Under the pieces are notes generated by a model. It ran no database searches and had not been told where the DNA came from. It saw nothing but the letters and a program-made list of their open reading frames with translations. A program made the translations under genes and the position numbers. From the NCBI GenBank assembly GCA_033964015.1, contig JAWWUD010000057.1:124001-188000 (forward strand): DNA of 64,000 nt, read 5' to 3'. Each line of letters opens with the position of its first letter. Positions within the stretch are counted from its first letter, which is position 1. This DNA is from Scolanthus callimorphus. Taxonomy: Eukaryota; Cnidaria; Anthozoa; Actiniaria; Edwardsiidae. Shown in pieces: positions 24,101-36,100 of the stretch.

Positions 24101-27100
24101 TATTCATCTTCTATTTTGAATGTTAGTGTCTTAGGGTTGTTAAACCTCCTGTAGTATCCATACTTTCTTATAGATGGAAGGACCTCCTCAACAACCCAAT
24201 CCTGAAATTTCTCAGCAATTGGTAGTTTAGATCTCATAATTAATCGATATAATCCACTTTCATTGATAAAAATAGTGTGTTGTGGAATATCTTTTAGGGG
24301 GCCCTGTTTTAGGGCCCCCTTAATGAGCTCATTTAACATCTTTTTATTCTTGTCTGGAACATGATTTTCCACAGCATTCCTTGGTTTTTCATACCCAAGA
24401 GCTAATGCAATATCTTTGGCCTTTGAAGTAGATATTTTGCTTGCTATCAATATATGAACCAATAGATAGGTTCAAACTTTTGTTTTCATACTTCTTTTCA
24501 GTTAGTGTCATTATTATATATTGAATATATAGTAATGTATCCTTAAGCCTTTTTTCATATCTGAATTTAATATTTTTCATCAACATGTTTTCTTAAAGCT
24601 TGATCTCACTTACAAGAATTTAGAAGCCACATAGCCAATAGCTAACATACCACCGCTGACGTATACCATTTCATAATTTTTCTGAGTATTTGATGGTTTG
24701 TAATAATCACTAAATTGTGGCATTTGTAAATGGATCTTTTGATTATGAGCTTCGTTATACAATTTTAGTGCCTCATCTGTAGCTCTCATGTTATGACTTG
24801 CGATTTGTTGATTCTTGTACCTTTCTGTTTGCCAATCTATGAGTTTTTGTCTATTTTCTTCAAATATTTCATAATCATGTTGATACTTTTCAACCGCCAA
24901 ATCATGACGTTTGCGTTCTTCATCCGTGTTGTTACCAGTAAGATATCTAGCTAAATAATTTCCACCGATGAAGCTTGTAGCATTTAACACCGCTCCTCCT
25001 ATCATCAATGCAATAGTCGCCATTTATAATATAATATATATATTACACTTTTATACCGAGTTAGGAAGAATCTTCTGAGCCTCTAGATAATCCTTGAGAT
25101 ACAAACTAGCACCAAGAACCAACACCCATTTACCATAGTTTGTTATATTTGAAGATGGATCTCCAATAAATTGCTCTTTCAAAGTTTTTCGACCGACCCA
25201 ACCTATACCAGCACACAGCCCGACAATTACGGCTGAATCCATAAATTTTTTCACTACTTTGTTTTCAGTTGACATATAATAATATCTATACATATCGTTT
25301 TAAATCATTTTTTTTTTATTATTCCATACCTATTTTCGGTACTGGAAATTTAGATGGTTTAATAATAGGTTTTTCATCTACATGAGGGGGTGCTTTCAAT
25401 TCGATTTTATCCTTATCATGCTTTCTCCATCTATAGTATAAATCAAAAGCTGTAAGACTGATTCCTACAAAACTGATAACAGTAGTAAGTGAGATTTCTG
25501 GCATCCATTCAGATATTATATTATCTTTTTCATAGCTTCCTTAGCCTTTTTATGGTATTCTGCTAGCCTTCTTCCAGCTTCTACTTTTTTAGGATCCTTC
25601 TGCTTTTTCTCTTTATAGCTTCTGGTTCCCTAGTTATTTGTTCAATATTTTCTGATTCTGTTGACATATATATTAAGTATTTCTTAATATATATTTATAT
25701 CAATTAGGATATTTCAAGAGGTTGCTTAACAGTTGCTCAACAGTTTCTTAACAGATGCTCAAGTCTGCTCAAGAGGTTGCTCAAGACTGCTCAAGAGGTT
25801 GCTTAACAGATGCTTAACAGTTGCTCAACAGTTTCTTAACAGATGCTCAAGTCTGCTCAAGAGGTTGCTTAACAGATGCTTAACAGATGCTTAACAGTTG
25901 CTCAACAGTTTCTTAACAGATGCTTAAGACTGTTCAAGAGTTTCAACAGGTTGCTCTAGAGTATTATTACTAAATTTGATATGTTTACCGATTTGTATCA
26001 AAGCACTTGCAAGAGCTACCATCCGGCCGCCTTTTAGTACACAAAAACCAGCATATTCGGAAAGCTCTTTTCTAAGTAAATCATCATTTTGAAGATCGTT
26101 GCATAATGCTTTTTTATCATCTATAGGACATACATAGGAAATAACTTCTGATGCGCCTTGTAACCCTATATCAATCAAAGAATTACTAACCTTATTTCCC
26201 AACACAACCTGATACCGATTATAATATTTTTCAACATCCTTGATGGACAGCCTCTTAACATGACCAAAAGACAAATCCATACCAGTGTATTCATGTGTTG
26301 TTCCCAATACTGCAAGAATGCATAACGATTCCCGTTTTTCTTCAATCTCTTTTGTATCTACATCCTTCTTCTTAGTAGCTTTTGGCTTCTTATCCTTTTT
26401 GATAGGGATTTCCTCAACATTATTCATATATTCTCCAACAATATCTGTCATTATATTATTATAATCATATATTATTTAAATCATTTGAATTTGGAAGTTC
26501 AATATAACAATTATACGGATGTCTCATACACATACATATGCGTGAATACTTTTCTGATTTTAATAATTTCATATACTTTTTCCTATCCTCAATATCAAGA
26601 TCACCTCCATAATCATCGAATAATGCCTTCATGCTTACAGTAGACGGATTATAGAATGATATTACACAAGCAACGTTATCCCTGAATGCTTTTGCAATTG
26701 AAGTAAGCTGTTGAGTTAAAACCCATACTGATAGACCTTCATGCCTACCACTGAATGCTAAATGTATAAACTTATTCGATCTTTGTTTTAGATCCTTTGA
26801 AAAGGCGCAATCATCGAGTATTATCAACGTATTTGTACCAGTAAATAGCTCCTTACAATATAATAACAAGTCATTTATTTCATCTACTGAATCCGCATCG
26901 GGTGATACAACAATCCTCACAGCGGGCCCAAATGCGCGCCAAAGCGGTAAGTTACAAAGACTTGAGGCGCGGTCAGCGGTTGCATATTTCTGTGATAGTA
27001 GCAAGATGGCGGCGCGTTCGAACACGGAGCAGTGCAAAGGAGGGATATTTTCTCAATATTTATAATGAGTTTAACCGTCATACCCTGCCCATGATGAGGA

Positions 27101-30100
27101 CTTTTGCAAGAAAAAGCTTCAGGGGATGTTGTTGTCGAGAAACAAAACATTTACTGTACAGATTCTCTTGAATTTCAACAAAATGAGTTGGACTCGTGTA
27201 AAAGTTCGCCATCACGTCTCCTATTTATCGTCTTCCTCTGTAAATTCCTTCCCATTCCTTGCAAATTTCAAAGCGTACTTTTCGTCACAAGCGATGATTA
27301 TGGCTTACAAGAACTGCCTGATGTTTCAGCAGAAGATAGCGATTGACATATTTCAAGATTTGAGTATGCTGCTCGGTCATGGAGTGTAACTAAGATACAA
27401 GAGTTTGTCAAAAATTGATTTAAAAAACTAACACCACGAAGAACTGCACTGTTGAATGGGGCCTTGATATTTGACTAGGGACATGGTCATGGACACATGG
27501 ATATTTGTATGCATTCTTCGTTACGGAAACTTGTCAGTCTGGCACATCTAAAGCATGTCAGTCTCAAATGAGATAAAAAGAATAAGGATTACCAGAGGAA
27601 AATTGTTGCTAGTAATGACTGCCTTTGTGTTATAATGCCTAGATTTCAGAACCTGTGAGAGGCTATATCTTAGAGCTTAGACCTTCTATAAAAGATTTCA
27701 TTCATACTAGAAGATAGGCCAATAACATTCAAGGTAAAATGATAATAAAAACTACAGTATAAATAAATCAAGGAGTAATTAAAAAATGGACTATAACACC
27801 TCGAAGCTCAAGAATGAATGATTGTCTGAACTTGCATACTTTCTAAACTTCACTTGCTTACGTGCATGCTCACAGTTTCTTGGCGTGACATGAGTGAAGC
27901 TTGGGATAACTTCAGTACCATCCAGTTTACATATTTCACCCTCACTGTGGCAACTATATCTGTCATGGAAAACATCTCTGCCTTCTTTTGAGGGGGATAT
28001 CTGACAGAACAGTATTATAAGCAAGTTGGTTTGTTTGATTTTGACATAAATTCTGTTTGCTTATATTGACTCCTAATAAAATAAGCTAGAAAAATGAAAA
28101 AATATTATTTTATTCTCTGTTTTAACAAATACATCTATTGACAACAAATACCTCATTTTTGCCTTGACTGTTAGCAGATGGAAATGAGCCAGCAGTAAAA
28201 TGTTTCCAAAGTAGCTGATCAAACTCTGATGACTACCAGCTTTTTGCACTTCTTAGAAATTGTGATATACTTGTACGAGAATATTATATAGAACTGATGA
28301 AAAGCAAAGAATGTCAACATTGGTAAAATGGATTGCTTCAGGTTTAATAAAAACTTTTCAACCCACTTATGGGACAGTTGATTGTCATTTCAGTGCTCTT
28401 CTGAACTTATCACTGTTATCAGGGTACTAATTTATTTAACTGGCACTTGCTCTTTCATGGAATTCCCAAAGCATTAATACAATGGTCCTCTATCTGTAAA
28501 ACTAGTTCCAGGAGAAGTTTACAAATTGCAGTTTTGCCATTCAATTTTGAATTAACTCAGTAGAAGCATGTTACCATTTAAAAAGGTGGTGGTTACTAGA
28601 TCTTGTAAGGTAACATCAAGATTTTTACATCAGTCACTTAATTCCTTGTTATCTGCAGTGCAGATTCCAAAACTGAGACAGCTGACCTTCAGTAGTAGAA
28701 AGCTTGTGAAGAATCCATAGTAGCTAAATCATACTTGAAGAAGAAAAAATATCTTGTGTCATTTACTGCTCTCAGCCAAGTGAGTAGGTCTGCTATTTCA
28801 GTCAACTATTATGGCCAGCTTGAAACGGGGCAAAACATAGGACCTCATTTTTAATTCAGTAACATTTTGTTTGTCAGAATTGTCTGAATGTTATGAAAAT
28901 TATATTTATCAACCTAACAAATGAAATATATTAGTTGTAACTGTAATATAGTTTTTGTGTGATTTATGTTGTATTTTCTATCCAATGCTTATTACCTAAT
29001 TTATTTGAAAGTGTCTGACATGCCTTATTTTCTTATCCAGTCCCATTTGAATGCCTGATAATTCTTAATCTTTTATACTTTTGTGTCACTTATTTTTTTT
29101 TACAATTCAAATATACAGTGCAGGATTTGATAGACACTAGTATCACTGAATTAAGCACAGAAAAAATATGCAGGGGGCAAATTACACAGTAGAAGACTTT
29201 GGACTCCTTTGTACTGAAGATCATCCCTTTCAGTTAATGAAATGGCAGTGGGATAAACAAAAGCATCATTATGTCACTTATTATTATTTTTTCAATTAAA
29301 ATATACAGTGCAGGATTCTGTAAGTACAGAAACATTTTGATAGACACAAGTGTCAAGCATTTTATAAGCATAGAAAAAATATGCAGGGGAAAAAATTGCA
29401 CATCAAGCTCATAAGTAAGACATTGGCCTCTTTTGTGCTGAAAATCATACCTTTCAGTTAAGATGGAAGCTTCTCCTTTTAGTTACTTTTGAGATAAACA
29501 AAAGCATAACTTCCTGTGGAAGTGTAGACCATAAATTTACTTTCTGAATGATTGGGAAATTGGATTTACACTGATTTTCATTTCTGTCAAAATGCTTTTC
29601 TGGATGCTGTTCAGACTTCTAACTTGAGTTTAGCTTAAAAACACCTACTACTATACATTCTGAATTCTGTGCGGGAAAAAAGATTTATCAAACTGCAGTG
29701 GACTATGATTTCAACTTCTTTGAGCTGTAATATTGTTTGAGCAATTTTGGAGATGCAATTTTGGAGGTGTAGTGCTAGTTTAAGTTCACAGACGAAACGA
29801 AACGCGCGGTTTGAGCCGCTCGGATGTGAATTAAAAGAGCTAACTTTTCTAACAATTTTTACAATCGCTTAAAGGTGGTAAATGGAGAAAAGGAAATTAA
29901 TTTAAGTACTGCATACTACAAGGAAGATTATAAACTCGAAATATCTTCAACTAATCTGTTATAGCGAAGTTCAGTTTATCCACAGAAAGATGTAAGCTTA
30001 CAACCGACACACGAAAATAAAAACACATGGCTTTGCAGTGAAAAACCCGCGAAAATGACAGAAGAATCAGGAGAAATGTTTTGATATTTCTGTTGTTCAG

Positions 30101-33100
30101 TTCTTACCTCTTCTAGCCAAGACTCTTCCTTCTGAAGTAAGCCCTAATTGCTTCACATCTACCAGCATTATCTTGCTGAACTGGAAGTATACCACTCGCT
30201 GCCATGCCCTTCAAAATTCTTCTAAGCTCCGTAAGATTTTCCCATTTCAAATGAACCTGACCAACTGATTCTGAGCGATATTTTCGTCCAAAACACAGAT
30301 TTCTAAAGAACTAGAAATGGTCTCGCGCGAAATCAAAACGGAAATTCAAAAAACTAAAAACATAGCGTTTTGGTTTGAAGACTCAAGAACGCACTGAACA
30401 TTAATGCAAAGGGATTAATAACTCCATGGAAAAAGTAAAACAAGGGTCAAAATAGCTGCTGACGACTATGTTCTGTGTTTTTCGAATTTTGCCACTTTCC
30501 AGTGGAGCAGAAATCTGCCTTCTGTTTTCCGAAACCCGTCATGTTTGGTATCAGAACAAAGCTTCTTCCTTCGGCCATGGCTTCCCGCCTTCCGATCGTT
30601 TCTTCGGTAAACAACGAGTGAGAAACGAGCTGCCGAAGTGGATTGTCGGATGAATCCGCAAATTAGTCACCAGGCTACCAAAAAGGCCTCACGTCCGAGC
30701 CCCAAAGCTGCCACGATTCAACTTCCCGCTTTGGCGCGCGTTTAGGCCCGCCGTGCCTTGTGCAAAGCCTTGATATGTTTTATTAACTGCATAAGTTGGG
30801 CATATCAAAACAATATGTTCAAATCGATACCTGTATGGACCTCTAAGCTGTTGTATTAGATATTGTGTTTTCCCGCTGTTTGTACAACCCACTATGAGGC
30901 AGTGAAACGGTAATTTATCTGCTAGCTCTTCCATATATTATTACTAATACATTATACTCTTAAGACTGCTTCCCATAATTTCCATCAGGGCGTCTGCAAT
31001 TACACACATGTAACAGGTAATATTACCAGACCCTGAAGCTGTTCTTTTCATCTCCAAATGCACACCGTCTCGTGTAAAACTAAGGTGTAGCCATTACCAT
31101 GTATTAAATCGTCATAATATGTTCGTAAGTCTATCCACAATGCAAATTTATCATTATAAAACTCCTTGATTGTTATATATCACTGATTCCAAACCGTTTG
31201 ACAGCTGCATCATAAAAATCTGAGGTTTCCATACCTTTACTATATAGTCGGTTTGGTACACCATCGATGTTAATTTTAACACTTGTAATATTTGGATTCA
31301 CAAAATTTTCACTATCCCTAGCACCTGCAGTATGTGGTGTTGTAAACAGCATTAGGATGCCAGTCATACTTCTACGAGGGATGTTAATATTCTCATTTAA
31401 TATACTATCCGTCCCTTTGGTAATTGTGAACGTTTTATGAAGCAAAATATTTTCATAATAGAACCCTTTTCCAATTTGATAAGCGCTTTTTACCTCATTT
31501 GCAAGGTAATCACTTGAAATACTCTGGTATTCTAGCTCAAGGTTGGAAATAGTATATGTATATGGCTTCGTTTTATCAGAAGTGATTGTAAGGTCCTTCG
31601 ATTCAGGAAGTGTGATCTCAAAAATGAAACTCTGATCTAGTGCCTTTGGATAGAATACCCCATGATTGTCTATAATTGGATGCTCTAGTGGAAGTCTATA
31701 TTTTGTGTTATATACTGCTGCTGAGCCACTTCTGATGCATCTGTAGAGACCTTATCACCAGCTCCAGCTCTCAGTTTATGCATGTTGACACTGGAAATTC
31801 CTTGTTTGATTCTGTTTTCTCGTTCTTTTTTGCTAAGATGAAGATCACTGTATAGTTTATATAAATCGTATCTATTTGTATCCTGTATTGTCTCTCCACC
31901 AAAATGTATTTTATATCTTGATTTCAAGCATGCTGTTAGATTGTTGACAAATCTGTTATTAGCATGCTTTTCCGTGCTAGATTGAGCAATGTTAAACGTC
32001 AGCGCTAGGCTATTTGGGACAATAACCACATTGTCTGCTAGCTTAGGCACATGAACATATAATGTTTCCCCAGGTTGTGCTTTGTTTGGGTTCATAGTCA
32101 CACGGTTCAAACATGTCTCTGATTTCAGTCCAAAAGGTTGTTTATATTCCCTATTTGGATTAATCCTATCTGCTATTGTTGTCATATAAATAGTAAATAG
32201 TATTATACTTTTATATAATAATGGAGAAAATATATTACTCACCTGAGGGGTACTGGAAAGGTAATTCAGCTGTTGGAAAATTAGCTGAGAGAGCAAAAGT
32301 TAGCGAATCAGTTGCTAAGCAATGGCTTCAGAAGCAGGCAATATGGCAAATATATCTACCTAAACCTGATTATATTCCTAGACCATATTGGACTATTGAT
32401 AAACACCAAATCAGATACATCAAGCTGATTTATTGTTTCTACCACATGACACAGTTCGACGAAAAACTTATAAATATGCTCTTGTGGTGATAGATATTGC
32501 CTCGAGATACAAAGATGCTGAGCCACTGACCTCAAAAGAATCAAATGAGGTATCCAAAGCTTTCACAAAGATATACTCAAGAAAGTTAAAATATCCTAGT
32601 ACATTAATTGTTGATCCTGGAAGAGAATTCATGGGACAAGTTACAACATTGATGAAAAAACATAATGTAACCATCCAACGATCAGAAGCTAATAACCATA
32701 GAGCTGAAGCCTTTGTAGAAAGAGCAAATAGAACATTATCAGAAAAACTATTTAGTCATCAGTATGCACAAGAAATGATTACTGATGATCGTTCAAGAGA
32801 ATGGGTTAAACGTTTGCCAGCTATTTTGGAATCAATAAATAATGAAAAGATACGAATAACAGGGAAAGAACCTGTAAAGGAATAAAATGAAAGAAGTGGA
32901 ATTAAATGGAATGGAATATAAACGTCCTGTTGGATTGGATGAAAAAAGATTACCACCAGGTGTAAAAGTCAGATACTTATACGCTGATGGTGAGCAAGAA
33001 GGTGGAGATCCTATATTTTCAATTGATATGTATAATATATCAAGAGCTGTTGTATCAGCTGGTCAACCTGTGTTATATTACCTCTCTAATGGCGCGCCGA

Positions 33101-36100
33101 AAAGATCTTTCGTTAGAGAGGAATTACAAGTTGTTCCAGATGATACCCAGCTACCTCCTGATAGCGTTTTAAAATAGTTTGCTTGACTTCTTTGGTTTAT
33201 CAATTTTTTGCTTGGTTATTCTATCATAATTATCTATTCCACCATGATATCGTCTTATAAAATCTTCTTTTTCATGATCATACATATACTCATCAATATT
33301 TCTATATCCTATAGCTTCCGTATTAATATCATCACTTAAAATATTACGTTTGTCATCATCCCGTGATAATGCAACTTTGTTTACCGTTTCTGTGTATATC
33401 TGATGCTTATGACTCCTGATAACATTCATCTTTCTCATGTGTTGTTGTCCTTCAAATAAACAATTTTATAATCCTCAAATGTTATACTCGATTTCACAAC
33501 CGAGCGTTTAATACCTTTGCATCTTTTTCCAGTCTGTTCATCATCTCTTTTATAACTGTATAGCTTAGATTTCAAGCCTATAAATTCTGTTATTTCCACG
33601 TCTGGTACTTCATCCTTGAACATACCTATTACTTTTTTATTAACTCTATATTTGATTCCTGGATGATCTTCTGAATAGTTGGATGTATCAAATTTTGTTT
33701 TAATATCTTTCTCAATATCTTTGTAATAATCCTCTGTCTCAATCTGATAGGTAAGGCTGTCCGTATCTGTAAAAAGTAATGATGCTTTGTTTCCATATTT
33801 TGGCTTGATATAATTGTAGTGAAAGTCATACATATGGTTTTTAGATAGGTCTAAAATAGACATGCCTACGTATATAGGTTTGTTGAATATCAATTCTGTT
33901 TTTCCCATATGTATAGCTACTAATGACTCTGAAAATATTGTCCTTCTCTTATAGTTTGGTTGGCATACTAATTTATTAGCTTGTTTTTCATCTGTTACTA
34001 ACCTAATATCTTGTCTATTACGGATGTTTTCCATAGTCTTGCCGAAGACGCTGTTATTCATCAGTTTGAAAAAGTCCTTCTCAAAATCATTTTTGGTTTT
34101 GTTCTGAGATTATTATTGAGACTAATATATTTCTCCATCCATGCGGATCCCTTAAATGTAAAAGCTCTGTGGATTTTTGTTATTTTCAGTCCAAGGCTCT
34201 CATATAGTTTTAGAGTCTCATGATGAAGCACATATTTTGTTTTATCACATAGGTTAGGAATAAGTTTCTCAACTTTGTTAACTAATACCCTCTCAGGTGC
34301 TAGCGGGTATTCATTATGGAGATTATGTAGCTTAACAGGATATTTGAGATTCACCTCTAGTATACATGACATGTTTTTCCAGTCCTTAATCTCACTATTA
34401 TCCATCCATCTGAAGCCGTGGGTTGGTAGCTTCTGACTCATTGCTGATGCATAGAGAGCGTTAGCATCTAAATACTTTATGAATGTTGACTTTTGTTTTT
34501 TATCAAATGATTTCATATATTTGTTGTTAGCTTTTGCATACCGTTTCGAAATCATACTAATACCACCTCTGATGCCTGACTCTATCATAAGTAACATATC
34601 AGGGTCGCTCAACAGCTCTAGATCAACATCTGTCTTTTTCAGCATTGCATCCCAACTTAGTCCAGGAGCTGTATAGTAATGGCAGGGATCTAGTTTATAA
34701 TTCTTAATAGACATATCTCTGAAGCTCTCAAACACATCTGCTAATAGGATAACATCACTCTTGAGGTATAAATCATGGTATTCCCGCATTGATTTGATTC
34801 CAAATTCCCTCCATACTTTTTTGCATGTTTGTAATCATGATCTGATATACTAGTATTATTAAGCTTGCTATAGAACTCACTTTTTGGAGGTAAAGATGAT
34901 TCATATAATTTATCCAACGATTTAACATAGTCGTATGGATACACACCTTTTCTAAGCATTAGGTCCAACTTCTTCCCTTCATAAAACATAGCTAGATTCT
35001 TGAACTGGTCTTTTTTGAGATTACTAACTAGTGTATCGAGAGGGGATGCCATAATTTGTAACTATCTATGAATCTGATCTCACGTTTTATATTACAATTT
35101 TTTCCCTTCTTGTCTACAAATCTATCAACTATTATCTCCTTTTTGAAAGAGATGTACTTTTCTTCGTTATTAGGGATGCAATCTATTTTTCCAGCTGATA
35201 CACCAAGGTTCTTGATAAACAGATGCGCGTCATAGCCTGATAAATTATGAAATATCACCGGTATATGCTTTGGTATCTTGTAATTCAGATTACAGTCGTT
35301 ATGTGCTGCCCCTCGATACCTACCTGTAAGATGGTCATGATCTAATACTTTATCCCCATCTAATTCATCCCCACATATATGACATGGTGTAGCCTTTTTA
35401 TAGCGGAGCTCCAGCGCGGGCCGAAGGCCCGCGCAAGCGGAGCACCATACCTAAGGGAAAAACGTATAGTATACTATCGAGTTGATTTTTGAACGTCACG
35501 GGCATTATGGATCTTTTTGGTGACGTCATTGATGACGTAAGGGCACGTGACTTTGGTATAAAGTTCCTCTTATGGTCTTTGAAAGTTTGTCCAAGTTTGG
35601 CTTCTATAGAAGCTACCCTTCGGGAGATATGATTTTTTCTTTATTTTTCTGGTATTAAACCTATAGCGTACGCCGTCCGTCCGTCCGTCCGTCCGTCGTC
35701 CGTGTACACATGGGAACCCTGTGGTATGCAAAGAAAAAATTATATCTCCTCAAGGGAACACGCTAAGAAAACCATACTTAGGATATTTTGTCTATGATAC
35801 AAGGGGGGTGCTGTAACCTGGACACGTGATGTGACGTCATCGATGACGTCATCAGTGATTGAAAAATGAATATCTCGTGAAGGGAAGACTCTAAGACAAC
35901 CAAACTTTGGTAGTGTAGTCTAGGTCACCAGGTGAGCGAAATGAAGTGGTCACGTGATATGACGTCATCGATGACGTCATCTATGCTTAAAAAATGAATA
36001 TCACGTGAAGGGAAGACTCTAAAACAACCAAACTTGGGTAGTGTAGTCTAGACCACCAGATGAGCGAAATGAAGTGGTCACGTGATATGACGTCATCGAT

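Larger units (their letters stand above)
26465..30934 (-). pseudogene. Polinton packaging ATPase, split by a CACTA-like transposon
   Basis: The N-terminal part (30759-30934) carries the Walker A motif GCTNSGKTQYL and a LICPTYAVNKTYQ strand. The C-terminal part (26465-26914) carries PDADSVDEIND, the Walker B-like TLIILDDCAF and the VWVLTQQLTSIAKAFRDN sensor region. This is the FtsK/HerA-type ATPase that packages the genome of related viruses. The 3.8-kb transposon at 26918-30755 separates the halves. The frames on the two sides do not agree across the 3-bp target site, so an extra small indel is also present. The start lies 9 bp below the capsid gene stop. Confidence 0.88.
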
